A DNA stretch of 64,000 bases from an uncultured Eubacterium sp. Its GTDB lineage: Bacteria; Bacillota; Clostridia; Oscillospirales; Acutalibacteraceae. The notes under the pieces were generated by a model that saw only the letters and a program-made list of their open reading frames with translations, did not search any database and had not been told where the DNA came from. The stretch spans positions 92,521 to 156,520 of the forward strand of contig UQCC01000003.1 in assembly GCA_900539325.1 (NCBI GenBank). The letters are read 5' to 3'. The translations under genes were made by a program, and so were the position numbers. Shown here one piece after another: positions 16,943 through 26,495 of the stretch (position 1 is its first letter; every line of letters starts with the position of its first letter).

Positions 16943-17527
16943 TTAATCTACCTGTTTGATTATTGCCTTTTGAAGCACCCAATTATAGCAATAAAGGGTG
17001 TCGGGATGAATCAGTTTGTTTTTGTTTGCCAAATCGGTTATCGTAAACCGAGTGGCACAAAGCATTGCATATGTAAGCGAATTGTCGGCAAGTTTTCTCA
17101 CACTTTCAACATCCGGATAGCTACGCTCCGCACTTGTCAAATCGGCAAGATAAATCACCATTTCAAAATCTGTCATTTCTGCGTGACCCGTTGTGTGATA
17201 ACGGATTGCACTCAAAACTTCCTCGTCATCAATGCCGAGAACGTTCTTTACATAACACGCTCCTGAAATTTGATGATACACCAATTTGTTACTTTTTTCA
17301 AGTTCTGTGGGGACAATACCTAAATTATCCATATATTTTTCCTGCTCGGCATAATCCGTTTCTTTGGTGATGTCGTGCAGAATTCCTGCAAGATACGCCT
17401 TGTCCTCATCAAGAGAATAAATTTTTGCAAGTTCCCTTGCCCGCTTCGCCACATTCATACTGTGGGTATAGCGATATTCGGACAATCTTTCTTTAATAAT
17501 ACTTTCGTATTTTTCAAAATCATACAT
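16943..17527 (-). CDS. yqeK: HD-domain Ap4A hydrolase, YqeK type
   Basis: 194 residues. The HD metal-binding pattern is YRYTHSMNVA, then GILHDITKETD, then RYHTTGHAEM and ADLTSAERSY. YqeK-family enzymes symmetrically hydrolyse diadenosine tetraphosphate to ADP. The first 8 bases overlap the end of nadD, so the two are co-translated. The C-terminal stretch (IHPDTLYCYNWVLQKAII) is the usual helical end. Confidence 0.94.
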   Translation of the reverse strand: MYDFEKYESIIKERLSEYRYTHSMNVAKRARELAKIYSLDEDKAYLAGILHDITKETDYAEQEKYMDNLGIVPTELEKSNKLVYHQISGACYVKNVLGIDDEEVLSAIRYHTTGHAEMTDFEMVIYLADLTSAERSYPDVESVRKLADNSLTYAMLCATRFTITDLANKNKLIHPDTLYCYNWVLQKAIIKQVD

Positions 17528-18107
17528 AGAGCCTGTGCTCCTTTATATATCTATTTACGCTTTCGGGGATATAGCAAGACACATCATCGCCGTTTTTTAT
17601 CATATCCCTAATCTGTGATGACGAAATGTCGATAACATCAAATTCCGACACAACAACATCTTTTAATTTTGGATGTTCCGCCTTGAAGTCCAGCATTTCA
17701 ACATACTGATTTTTTTCTCGTGCCGCAGTGACAACGGTACAAGCAGAAAGTATTTCTTCAAACTTATACCACTTTTCAAAATAGAAAAATTGGTCCGCTC
17801 CGACAATCAAGTAAAATTCATCATCGGGATACTTCTCTTTCAGCTCGCAAATCGTGAGATATGTGTAGCTTTTGCCATCACGCATAAATTCAATATCGCT
17901 GACAATTTGATTTTCGCCGACACAAAGCTCCAGCATATTGATCCTGTGCTTTCCGTCAATTAATCCGTCGGACGATTTATGCGGCGGATTGGCAGTCGGG
18001 ATAAATATAATCCTGTCAAGCGAAAGTGCTTTTTTGTATTGCTCGGCAAGAGCCAAATGCCCGTTGTGAACAGGGTTAAACGCTCCTCCGAATATGCCTG
18101 TTTTCAT
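17520..18107 (-). CDS. nadD: Nicotinate-nucleotide adenylyltransferase
   Basis: 195 residues. It makes nicotinic acid adenine dinucleotide from NaMN and ATP. The nucleotidyltransferase signature GGAFNPVHNGHLALA (GxFxPxHxGH) is at residues ~7-21, PTANPPHKS follows, GADQFFYFEKWY is the pyridine-binding region, and ISSSQIRDMIKNGDD is the C-terminal ISSTxxR motif. It overlaps yhbY by ATGA at the start and yqeK at the end. Confidence 0.97.
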   Translation of the reverse strand: MKTGIFGGAFNPVHNGHLALAEQYKKALSLDRIIFIPTANPPHKSSDGLIDGKHRINMLELCVGENQIVSDIEFMRDGKSYTYLTICELKEKYPDDEFYLIVGADQFFYFEKWYKFEEILSACTVVTAAREKNQYVEMLDFKAEHPKLKDVVVSEFDVIDISSSQIRDMIKNGDDVSCYIPESVNRYIKEHRLYV

Positions 18108-18556
18108 CGGCTGTTACCCTGCTTTTTGTCACGGTCGTTGCGATAACGAGGGCGGTCATAAACAGCATAAGGATTTTTTGCTTCCTTTTCTCTCTGTCTT
18201 TGACGAAGACCTTTAATCTTAACTTTTTTCTTTGCCTTTGCTTTTGCCGTGCCCTGACCTCTTGCTTTTTTCTTTGCCTGAATTTTATCTGGATCGGCTT
18301 TTCTGTAAAGAACGATAATTCCGCCGATAACCTGAATAACCTCGGCATCAAGTCTTTCTGCAAGTTGCGGTGCAAGCTCCTTTGGTGTTTGCGGTGCAGT
18401 TTCAAGGTGAACACGGATTTTGATAAGTTCCCTTACATCAAGGGTGTCGTCAATCTGTGTAATAAGATTGTCGGTGATACCCTCTTTGCCGATTTGTATA
18501 ATAGCCTCAAGAGAATTTGCCTTTGCTCTCCAAGCCGCTCTTTCTTTTGATGTCAT
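18104..18556 (-). CDS. yhbY: CRM-domain RNA-binding protein (YhbY family) with basic tail
   Basis: 150 residues. The first ~95 are a YhbY/CRM domain (LEAIIQIGKEGITDNLITQIDDTL, ELIKIRVHLE, VIQVIGGIIVLYRK), which associates with pre-50S particles. The remaining ~55 residues are a strongly basic low-complexity tail (KARGQGTAKAKAKKKVKIKG) that most ~95-residue homologues lack; it may add nonspecific RNA binding. Starts and ends within ATGA overlaps with rdgB and nadD. Confidence 0.92.
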   Translation of the reverse strand: MTSKERAAWRAKANSLEAIIQIGKEGITDNLITQIDDTLDVRELIKIRVHLETAPQTPKELAPQLAERLDAEVIQVIGGIIVLYRKADPDKIQAKKKARGQGTAKAKAKKKVKIKGLRQRQREKEAKNPYAVYDRPRYRNDRDKKQGNSR

Positions 18557-19176
18557 AAAATATTCTCCAATTCCTTAGTTAACTTTCTCAAAGCGTTGCC
18601 TCTGTGAGAAATCTTGTCTTTTTCTTCTCCCTCATATTTACCGAACGATTTGCCGTTGATGATGAACAACGGGTCATAACCAAAGCCTGCGTTGCCGTCA
18701 CGCTCAAAGCCGATTGTTCCGTGGCACTCGCCTCTTACGGTAATTTCCTTGCCGTCGGGAAAAATACAACAAATGGCACAAACATAATATGCTGTACGCT
18801 TTGCTTCCTCAACACCCTCAAGTTTTTTGAGAAGAAGATTGTTGTTTTCCTCATCGTCTGCATTTTTTTCGTTGTCAACATTCACACCGTTGTGAACTTC
18901 AATATTTGCAAATCTTGCAGAATAAATACCCGGTGCACCGTCAAGGTAATCAACACAAAGACCGCTGTCGTCTGCAATGGCAGGAAGTCCTGTAATCTTG
19001 CAAGCCGATTCCGCCTTAATTTTTGCGTTAGCCTCAAATGTGTCGCCGTCCTCAACAACTTCGGGAAGTGTGATTCCGAGCATTTTTGCGGTTACGACAT
19101 TTATACCGAGCGGAGCGAGAATTCTCTGCATTTCCGCAAGTTTTTTCATATTATTTGTAGCAAGAATAAAATCCAT
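18553..19176 (-). CDS. rdgB: XTP/dITP diphosphatase (RdgB/HAM1)
   Basis: 207 residues. It clears deoxyinosine and xanthosine triphosphates from the nucleotide pool. Seen: FILATNNMKKLAEM (substrate loop), ADDSGLCVDYLDGAPGIYSARF (catalytic Asp), GYDPLFI and SHRGNALRKL. There is a short acidic insert (NVDNEKNADDEENN) in the variable loop. The start is joined to the ftsY stop as TAATG. The window also carries a deoxyinosine glycosylase (43169-43645), so both sanitation and repair of inosine are present. Confidence 0.96.
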   Translation of the reverse strand: MDFILATNNMKKLAEMQRILAPLGINVVTAKMLGITLPEVVEDGDTFEANAKIKAESACKITGLPAIADDSGLCVDYLDGAPGIYSARFANIEVHNGVNVDNEKNADDEENNNLLLKKLEGVEEAKRTAYYVCAICCIFPDGKEITVRGECHGTIGFERDGNAGFGYDPLFIINGKSFGKYEGEEKDKISHRGNALRKLTKELENIL

Positions 19177-20177
19177 TACTTTTTATCCTCCTCTGTCGGT
19201 TCTTCCTCAACTTTTACGCTTTCGTTGATGAAATCGGCAATGGCGTCGTCATCATCGTGAGTAGGCTTAATATCGAACATTGCAGACGCAAAAGCCTCTG
19301 CGTCAAACGGTTGCAAATCGTCAATCTGCTCACCCACACCGACAAACTTAACCGGAACATCAAGTTCATTATTGATTGCAAGAACAACGCCGCCTCGTGC
19401 CGTGCCGTCAAGTTTTGTGAGAATAATGCCCGTAATACCTGCTGCCTCCTTGAAATCTTTTGCCTGATTAACGGCGTTTTGACCTGTTGTTGCATCAAGC
19501 ACAAGGAGAGTTTCACGGCTTGCGTTTGGAAGTTCTCTGTCAATTACACGGCTGATTTTATTAAGCTCATCCATAAGATTTTTCTTGTTGTGAAGTCTGC
19601 CTGCCGTGTCAATAATGATAACATCCGCATTTTTTGCCTTACCCGATTGAATTGTATCGTAAACAACGGCAGCCGGGTCTGCACCCTCGCCGTGCTTTAC
19701 AAGCGGAACGCCTGCTCTGTCTGCCCAAACCTGCAACTGCTCGATAGCACCTGCACGGAAAGTATCGGCTGCACCCAAAACAACGCTTCTGCCCATAGAC
19801 TTCAATCTCATGGCAAGTTTGCCGATTGTGGTGGTTTTGCCAACGCCGTTTACACCGATTACAAGAATGATTGACGGCTTGGTGCGAAGTGCAAGATAGC
19901 TACCGCCCCATACAACACCGGCAACAATATCCTTGAGCGTTTCTCTTACCTGAGCAACGCTTGTAATATTATCGTTGGCAATTTTTTCCTTTAAGTCACC
20001 GATTACACGCTCTGCTGTCGGAAAGCCGACATCGCCCATAATCAATACCTCTTCAAGCTCGTCAAAAAGCTCATCTGTTATTTTTTCGTGAGATTCGATA
20101 GTTTCGTTAATCTGCTTAACCATACCCTCATCACGGGTTTTTCTAAGACCTTTTCTTAATTTATCAAACAAACCCAT
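19176..20177 (-). CDS. ftsY: Signal recognition particle receptor FtsY
   Basis: 333 residues, essentially N and G domains without the long acidic A domain of enterobacteria. The SRP GTPase motifs are clear: GVNGVGKTTTIGKLA (G1), DTFRAGAIEQLQVWA (insertion box), DTAGRLHNKKNLMDEL (G3), TKLDGTARGG (G4) and KFVGVGEQIDDLQPFD. It docks the ribosome-SRP complex to SecYEG. It follows smc, as in many Firmicutes, but ffh/ylxM is not next to it. Confidence 0.98.
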   Translation of the reverse strand: MGLFDKLRKGLRKTRDEGMVKQINETIESHEKITDELFDELEEVLIMGDVGFPTAERVIGDLKEKIANDNITSVAQVRETLKDIVAGVVWGGSYLALRTKPSIILVIGVNGVGKTTTIGKLAMRLKSMGRSVVLGAADTFRAGAIEQLQVWADRAGVPLVKHGEGADPAAVVYDTIQSGKAKNADVIIIDTAGRLHNKKNLMDELNKISRVIDRELPNASRETLLVLDATTGQNAVNQAKDFKEAAGITGIILTKLDGTARGGVVLAINNELDVPVKFVGVGEQIDDLQPFDAEAFASAMFDIKPTHDDDDAIADFINESVKVEEEPTEEDKK

Positions 20178-20268
20178 ATGTTAATTCCTCGCTAAAATTT
20201 GATACTTTTTTGTATTAAAAAATCGGTTAGATTATTTTAAGGTGCATTTTAAATGCGTTATCGTCAAT

Positions 20269-23200
20269 CTACGCTTCCAAGCCCATTTGTTGAGCAAGCT
20301 CTGCCGACTGAAGTTCAAGAAGTTTTGAAACGCCTTTTTCCTGCATTGTAACGCCGTACAAAACATCCGCTTCTTCCATTGTGCCTCTACGGTGAGTAAT
20401 GGAAATAAACTGTGTTTTATCCGTCATACGACGCATATACTTTGCAAATCGTTCAACATTAACATCATCAAGTGCCGCCTCAACCTCATCATAAATACAA
20501 AACGGTGACGGCTGAACTTTGAGCACGCTGAAAAGCAATGCCATTGCCGCAAGCGACTTTTCGCCGCCGGAGAAAAGATTGATGTTTTGCACCGACTTGC
20601 CCGGAGGCTGAATTTTAATCTCAATAGCCGATTCAAGGCAATTATCCGGTTCTTCAAGAATAATCTCACCGTTACCGCCGCCGAAGAAATCGGCAAAACA
20701 GGTCTTAAACTCGGTGTTAATCTTGTTGAACTGCGTCATAAACTTTTCGCTCATAGATGAGGTCAGGTCATCAATTATCTTTGCAAGTTCTTTTTTACTC
20801 TGTTCAATGTCATCAGTCTGTTCCTTGAGGAAATTGTATCTTTCGGAAACTTCCTTGTATTCCTCAATCGCACCGACATTGATTGAGCCGAGTCCTCTGA
20901 TTGCAACCTTGATTTCGTGAAGTCGTTTTTTAGCCTCTGCCATATCGTCGATTACAATTCCGAGTGCCTGTGCCTCGGGTTTTGTAAGTTCGTACTGTTC
21001 AAACAGCATGTCGCCGAGTTCGTCGTATTCTTTTTTCATATTAGCCTTGCGTTCTTCAAGTCTGACAATATCACCCGACAATTTTTCCTTGTCGGTAAGG
21101 GTTGCCTTTTCTTTTGCACGAAGTTCGTTTGAACGCTTTTCAAGCTCATTTCTGTCCTCGATTTTTTGCGTTACGGCATCGTTGCTTTCACTTGCCTTTT
21201 GGCGAAGTTCGTCAGCATGTGCCTTAACATCATTGATAGAAAGCATGAGATTTTCGTTTTTGGCTTTAATCCCGTTTATTTCATCCGTGATGTTCTTAAC
21301 TCTGTCGGACTGTGTTGACTTGCGAAGTTCCAACTCCTCAACAGAAAGTCTTGCCGCCTCGCTGTCCTTAGTCAAGGTTACAAGTTCAAGGTTAATTTGT
21401 TCCGTCTTTTCTCTGATTTCATCACGCTTTGACGAAAGTTCCTTTGCACCTGTCGAAACATTGTTAAGTTCGGCTTCGGTGTCTGCCATCTGCTTTTCGA
21501 TTTCAGCAGCTTCTTGCTTTGCATTTTCAACAGCCTGATTGAACAGAAGAATTCTGCCCTCACTGTTTTCCTGTTCTCTGCACATTGTATCTCGCTGATT
21601 AATGAACGATTGGAGCTTGTCCGAAATAAGCTTTGCATCGCCCTCGGCACGAATGTACTCCTCCTTTGCGTTGCGTAAATCCGCATCCGCACCTTGGAGG
21701 TCGGCAACAGCAGAATTGGCATCCTCAACCGCTTTTTTGAGTTCTGCCTGAACATCTTTGAGTTCATCGCCGATTTTTTGAGCCTCGCTCTTTAATTCTT
21801 CAATAAGATTTGCACGGGAAAGAACGCCGCTTCCCTTACCCTTTGAGCCGCCGGACATTGAACCACCAGGATTCATCACCTGACCGTCAAGGGTGACAAT
21901 CTTATATCTGTTTTTATATCTCTTTGAAATTGCAATGGCACAGTCAATATCTTCAACAACCATAACTCTGCCGAGAAGATTTTCAACAATATCTCTGTAC
22001 TGCTCATCACAATCCACAAGATTTGATGCAACATCGACAAAACCGAAGTTGTCATCAAGATTTTTTTCGTCCATATATCTCGGCTTGATTGCAGAAATCG
22101 GGAGAAATGTTGCTCTGCCGACATTGTTCTGCTTCAAGTAGTTGATGGCACGCTTTGCGTCACTTTCGGTTGACACAACCACATTTTGCATTGCCGCACC
22201 GAGTGCTATTTCAATAGCGGTTGAATTTTCGTTGTCAACGGTGATAAGCTGTGACAAAGTGCCGTGAATACCCGGAAGTGCCTTGCTTTGGCTTTGCTTG
22301 AGCACCGCCTTTACAGCACCGGAGAAGCCCTCCATATTCTTTTCCAAATCCTCAAGAACACGGGCACGGTCGCTCTTTTCCGCCATTTGGCGTGCAAGCC
22401 TTTCGGCATCCTGCTTTATTTTCTCCGCTTTTTGCTTCTTGGCGTCAACTTTCATTTGATAACCGCCGAGAGAATTTTCGTATTCGTCAATTCGCTCTTT
22501 CAAGAACTCAAGATTTTTGTTGCTCTCGTCCGCCTGACTTTGAGTGTAATCAATATCCTTTTGAGTTGCCTCGATTTGCGATGCAATGGTGTTTTTACGA
22601 GAATTAATTTCATCAATAGACGAAGTTGCCTGCGACATTTTAACCTTGCTGTCGGAAAGTTTTATCGTAAGAGCAGTAAGCGTTTGATTGAGTTCAACCG
22701 TCTTGTCCGAAATTTCCATATTTTCGTTTTGGACTTTGCTGAGTTCGTTTGCAACGCTTTCAAGCTCTGCCTTTTTATCTGCTATTAATTTTTCATTTTC
22801 TGCGATTGTTTTATTTTTCGCATCTATCTGCTCGTCAAGAGTTGCACCTGTGCCGTCCGCATCGGTGATGTCAGCCGTGAGCCTTTCGATAGTTTCGTTA
22901 TTATGTTCAAGCGTTGCATTAAGAACGCTGATTTCACCGTCTTTGCGGAGTGCTTCTTCCTCGTATCCGGAAGCGCCGAGTCTGCTTTGTTCAATAGCCA
23001 AATTAATTGAAGTGACCTTCTCTGCAACCTCTTCAAGTTCTTTTTCGATAGCGGCAAGGTCATTTTCAGAAACTTCATAAGAAGCCTTAACAGCGTCAAT
23101 TTTATGTTCCTGCTCTCTCAATTCGACAGTAAATCTGTTGATTTTGTTGAGCCAAACGCCGATTTCAAGAGTCTTTTTTTCCTCGCTGTATTCAAGGAAT

Positions 23201-23841
23201 TTCTGCGCCTTTTCGCTCTGCTTTTTAAGAGGGCCTACACGGCTTTCGAGTTCGCCTAAAATATCAAGAAGTCGCACAAGATTTTCCTGTGCCTGGTCAA
23301 GTCTGCGTTCTGCATCTTTTCTCTTATGACGAAAACGAGAAATACCTGCGGCTTCCTCGAACAGTTCTCGTCTGTCCTCATTTTTTGCAGAAATGATAGA
23401 ATCGATTTTACCCTGACCTACCATGGAATATCCGTCCGAGCCGAGACCCGTATCCATAAATAACTCGTGAATATCTTTTCGTCTTACGCTTTCGCCGTCA
23501 ATCTTATATTCGCTTTCGCCCGAACGATAGTAACGACGGGTTACGGTGACAATTTCGCCGTGGTCTTTGAGAGTACCGTCCGAATTGTCAAGAGTGAGCA
23601 TAACCTGAGCAAAGCCGAGTGCCTTACGCTTTGATGTTCCGCCAAAAATGACATCTTCCATCTTTGAACCACGAAGCGACTTTGTACTCGTTTCGCCGAG
23701 AACCCATCTCACCGCATCGGAAATATTACTCTTGCCAGAACCGTTAGGTCCGACAACAGCGGTAATACCCTTGCCGAAATTTAATTCTGTTTTGTCGGGG
23801 AACGATTTGAACCCCTGCATTTCAAGTGATCGTAGTAACAT
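20269..23841 (-). CDS. smc: Chromosome segregation ATPase SMC
   Basis: 1190 residues, full length. N-terminal head with Walker A (GPNGSGKSN, ~32-40) and KSLRGSKMEDVIFGG; long coiled coil; hinge around residues 510-650 (GIHGTLSQL, GAAMQNVVV, PGGSMSGGS); return coiled coil; C-terminal head with the signature NLFSGGEKSLAAMALLF and Walker B (FCIYDEVEAALDD). SMC with ScpAB compacts and untangles the nascent chromosome; scpA and scpB are not in the window. It lies between the radical SAM gene (5-base gap) and ftsY (91-base gap with no clear terminator). Confidence 0.99.
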   Translation of the reverse strand: MLLRSLEMQGFKSFPDKTELNFGKGITAVVGPNGSGKSNISDAVRWVLGETSTKSLRGSKMEDVIFGGTSKRKALGFAQVMLTLDNSDGTLKDHGEIVTVTRRYYRSGESEYKIDGESVRRKDIHELFMDTGLGSDGYSMVGQGKIDSIISAKNEDRRELFEEAAGISRFRHKRKDAERRLDQAQENLVRLLDILGELESRVGPLKKQSEKAQKFLEYSEEKKTLEIGVWLNKINRFTVELREQEHKIDAVKASYEVSENDLAAIEKELEEVAEKVTSINLAIEQSRLGASGYEEEALRKDGEISVLNATLEHNNETIERLTADITDADGTGATLDEQIDAKNKTIAENEKLIADKKAELESVANELSKVQNENMEISDKTVELNQTLTALTIKLSDSKVKMSQATSSIDEINSRKNTIASQIEATQKDIDYTQSQADESNKNLEFLKERIDEYENSLGGYQMKVDAKKQKAEKIKQDAERLARQMAEKSDRARVLEDLEKNMEGFSGAVKAVLKQSQSKALPGIHGTLSQLITVDNENSTAIEIALGAAMQNVVVSTESDAKRAINYLKQNNVGRATFLPISAIKPRYMDEKNLDDNFGFVDVASNLVDCDEQYRDIVENLLGRVMVVEDIDCAIAISKRYKNRYKIVTLDGQVMNPGGSMSGGSKGKGSGVLSRANLIEELKSEAQKIGDELKDVQAELKKAVEDANSAVADLQGADADLRNAKEEYIRAEGDAKLISDKLQSFINQRDTMCREQENSEGRILLFNQAVENAKQEAAEIEKQMADTEAELNNVSTGAKELSSKRDEIREKTEQINLELVTLTKDSEAARLSVEELELRKSTQSDRVKNITDEINGIKAKNENLMLSINDVKAHADELRQKASESNDAVTQKIEDRNELEKRSNELRAKEKATLTDKEKLSGDIVRLEERKANMKKEYDELGDMLFEQYELTKPEAQALGIVIDDMAEAKKRLHEIKVAIRGLGSINVGAIEEYKEVSERYNFLKEQTDDIEQSKKELAKIIDDLTSSMSEKFMTQFNKINTEFKTCFADFFGGGNGEIILEEPDNCLESAIEIKIQPPGKSVQNINLFSGGEKSLAAMALLFSVLKVQPSPFCIYDEVEAALDDVNVERFAKYMRRMTDKTQFISITHRRGTMEEADVLYGVTMQEKGVSKLLELQSAELAQQMGLEA

Positions 23842-23846
23842 ATTTT

Positions 23847-24824
23847 TTACCGTCTTATAATCTTTAAATCGTCCTTTGCAACCTTGTCGGTTACAGTAAC
23901 CTTTATGTTATATCCCTCTTCCATAAGGAAGTATATATTGCGTTTTTGCTGACCCTTCAGTTGAGAAACCGAGCGTGGATTAACCATAATCTCGTAATCT
24001 CCGGGTCTTAATTTAAGTATCTTATTGAGCATAAATCTGCTCTTAACTATCTCGCCGAACGACTCGTGATAAGCACCTGCAACGGCATTTTTCTTTATGT
24101 CATTTGAAGCGTGAAGTCCGAGTCGGATAATCTTTATCCCTGCTTCTTCAAACATAGGAACAAGCTTTGTGCAAAGATTTGCCGCATCGTCAACCGTTTG
24201 CGGCTTGAACACTTCGTCCTCGTACAGTTTTGCAAGCATTGTGCCTTTCAGCACAACCGTTGGATAAATACGCACGGTTGCCGGCTGAAGTGCAATGATT
24301 TTTTTTGCCGTTTCTATTGCCTTTTCGTCCGTGTCAAGATAAAGCCCCGTCATCATTTGAAGTCCGAGTTCAAAGCCATAGGACTTGATAAGATTTGAAG
24401 CGTTGACAACATCCTGTGCCGTATGTCCTCGAAGATTTGCCTTGAGCACCTCGTCATCCATACTTTGAGCGCCGAGTTCGATTGAAGTAACGCCGTATTT
24501 TTTAAGAAGTGTAAGCACTTCGTCATCAATAAAATCGGGACGGGTGCTGATTCTTATTCCCTTTACATCGCCGTTTTTAACATAAGGATAAGCCGCCTGC
24601 AAAAGCGTGAGCATATAATCTCGGTCAATCGCAGTGAACGAGCCGCCGAAAAATGCAATTTCGTATTCGTAGCCTTTTTTGCAAAGTGCAGTTTCAACAG
24701 CGGTCTTGACATCATCCGCCGTTGGCTGTTTTACATTGCCCGTGATTGTTTTTTGATTGCAAAACGAGCACTGCTGAGGGCAACCGAGGTGCGGAATAAA
24801 AATGCTGATATTACCTTTTTTCAT
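23847..24824 (-). CDS. Radical SAM protein, Elp3-like
   Basis: 325 residues. The cluster motif CPQQCSFC (CxxxCxxC) is near residue 16 in IFIPHLGCPQQCSFCNQ. The TIM-barrel core is of the Elp3/MiaB-type class (IAFFGGSFTAIDRDYM, IRISTRPDFID, TSIELGAQSMDDEVL, GLQMMTGLYLDT). The C-terminal ~80 residues hold a family-specific segment (RPGDYEIMVNPRSVSQLKGQQ). It lacks a histone-acetyltransferase domain, so it is not Elp3 itself. Homologues sit between rnc and smc in many Clostridia; the substrate is not known to me. Confidence 0.88.
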   Translation of the reverse strand: MKKGNISIFIPHLGCPQQCSFCNQKTITGNVKQPTADDVKTAVETALCKKGYEYEIAFFGGSFTAIDRDYMLTLLQAAYPYVKNGDVKGIRISTRPDFIDDEVLTLLKKYGVTSIELGAQSMDDEVLKANLRGHTAQDVVNASNLIKSYGFELGLQMMTGLYLDTDEKAIETAKKIIALQPATVRIYPTVVLKGTMLAKLYEDEVFKPQTVDDAANLCTKLVPMFEEAGIKIIRLGLHASNDIKKNAVAGAYHESFGEIVKSRFMLNKILKLRPGDYEIMVNPRSVSQLKGQQKRNIYFLMEEGYNIKVTVTDKVAKDDLKIIRR

Positions 24825-25498
24825 ATAATCCCCATCAACGAAAGTGCTTCTTTCGCCGCCTCCTGCTCCGCCTGTTTTTTGCTTTTGCCGACTCCCCTGC
24901 CGACAACATTTGAATTGAGGTGAACCTCCGCTTCAAAAACCTTGTCGTGATCGGGACCTTTTTCGCCGACAATAACATAGTTGAGAGTTTCATCCTTATT
25001 CTGCTGAATAACTTCCTGCAAGGTGGTTTTGTAATCCTTAAACAAAATGTGATGAGTGCTTACATCTCTTGCCAAGAAATGAAGAATGTGCTTTTTTGCC
25101 GGTTCCATACCGCCGTCAAGATAAATTGCGGCAATGAGTGCCTCAAATGCGTTTTCAAGGTTTGAATCCCTGTCCTTGCCGCCCATTTTTTCCTCGCCTC
25201 TGCCGAGCAGAAGATAATCGCCGAGGTCAATTTCTCTTGCAAAATTTGAAAGCGACTGAGTACAAACAAGCGATGAACGAAGTTTTGACAACTCACCTTC
25301 TGCCATATCCGGAAATTTATGATACAAATACTCTGCCGACACAACGCTCAAAACGGCATCGCCCAAAAATTCCATTCTCTCGTTATTGAATTTTTTTTGA
25401 TTATCGTTTGCATAAGAGGAGTGAGTAAGCGCTTCCTCCAAATATATTTTTTTCTTAAAGGTATATCCTATTTTTTCTTCTAAAGTTGAAATATCCAT
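24821..25498 (-). CDS. rnc: Ribonuclease III
   Basis: About 225 residues. The catalytic signature NERMEFLGDAVLSVV and the downstream ENAFEALIAAIYLDGG carry the acidic metal ligands. A C-terminal double-stranded RNA-binding domain follows (YKTTLQEVIQQN, KKQAEQEAAKEAL). It processes rRNA and structured RNAs. ATG 25498 comes right after the plsX stop; an in-frame GTG at 25510 would overlap plsX and has no better ribosome site. It ends in an ATGA overlap with the radical SAM gene. acpP, often found between plsX and rnc, is absent. Confidence 0.97.
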   Translation of the reverse strand: MDISTLEEKIGYTFKKKIYLEEALTHSSYANDNQKKFNNERMEFLGDAVLSVVSAEYLYHKFPDMAEGELSKLRSSLVCTQSLSNFAREIDLGDYLLLGRGEEKMGGKDRDSNLENAFEALIAAIYLDGGMEPAKKHILHFLARDVSTHHILFKDYKTTLQEVIQQNKDETLNYVIVGEKGPDHDKVFEAEVHLNSNVVGRGVGKSKKQAEQEAAKEALSLMGII

Positions 25499-25499
25499 T

Positions 25500-26495
25500 T
25501 TATTCTTCACTTTGCAATTCTTTTTCTATTTTATCTATCAAATCGGTTTGCAAAAACATAACCGCCTGTTTGATTGCGTTTTTGAAGCAACGGGCGTCTG
25601 CCGAGCCGTGAGCTTTGATAACCGGCTTTCTTACTCCGAGCATAACCGCTCCGCCGTATTCTTTGTAGTCAAACTGTGTTTTCATATCATTTATGCCCGA
25701 ACGAACACCAAGATACGAAAGTTTGCTTAATGTATTTTTATAAAAAGCATTTTTAATTCCCTGCATAAGAGCCTTTGCAACACCCTCATAGGTTTTGAGT
25801 ATCAAATTGCCCGTAAAGCCGTCCGCAACAACAACATCCGCATCACCGAACGGTATCTGTCTGCCCTCGATATTGCCGATAAAATTATACGGTGCCGACT
25901 TCATCATCCGATATGCTTCCTTAACAACCGGAGTACCTTTTGTCTCCTCCGTGCCGTTGTTTGCAAGTGCAACGGTTGGATTTGCAACGCCGAAAATATT
26001 TTGCATATATATTGAGCCTAAAAGCCCAAATTGATAAAGATATTCGCTTTTGCACTCGGCATTCGCACCGCAGTCCATAAGCACAAACGGTTTGCTTGTG
26101 CTCGGCATAACAGAAGCTATTGCCGGACGCTTAACACCTTTAATTCGCTTTGTTATAAGAGTTGCACCAACTGTGATTGCGCCTGTGTTACCTGCACTGA
26201 CAAAGGCGTCGCCCTCGCCGTCATTGAGGAGTTTGAAACCGACAGCCATAGAACTGTCAGGCTTACCACGAAGCACAACCTTTGCATCATCGCAGTTATC
26301 TATAACCTGTGTGCAGTTAATTACTTTCGTGTTTTTTAAGGTAATGTTGTTTTCTTTAACGCAAGAATTGATGGCATTTTCATCACCGAGAAGAACAGCC
26401 TCATCAATGCCAAATTCATCCACGGCAAGCATTGTGCCCTTGATTATTTCGAGCGGTGCGTTATCTCCGCCCATTGCGTCAATTATAATTTTCAT
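25500..26495 (-). CDS. plsX: Phosphate acyltransferase PlsX
   Basis: 331 residues. It makes acyl-phosphate from acyl-ACP and phosphate, feeding PlsY in phospholipid synthesis. Seen: IIIDAMGGDNAPLEIIKG at the N-terminus, VSAGNTGAITVGAT, RPAIASVMP, DCGANAECKSEYLYQFG, NNGTEETKG and DGFTGNLILKTYEG. Its start overlaps the trmFO stop by ATGA. No plsY or fab gene is in the window. Confidence 0.98.
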   Translation of the reverse strand: MKIIIDAMGGDNAPLEIIKGTMLAVDEFGIDEAVLLGDENAINSCVKENNITLKNTKVINCTQVIDNCDDAKVVLRGKPDSSMAVGFKLLNDGEGDAFVSAGNTGAITVGATLITKRIKGVKRPAIASVMPSTSKPFVLMDCGANAECKSEYLYQFGLLGSIYMQNIFGVANPTVALANNGTEETKGTPVVKEAYRMMKSAPYNFIGNIEGRQIPFGDADVVVADGFTGNLILKTYEGVAKALMQGIKNAFYKNTLSKLSYLGVRSGINDMKTQFDYKEYGGAVMLGVRKPVIKAHGSADARCFKNAIKQAVMFLQTDLIDKIEKELQSEE

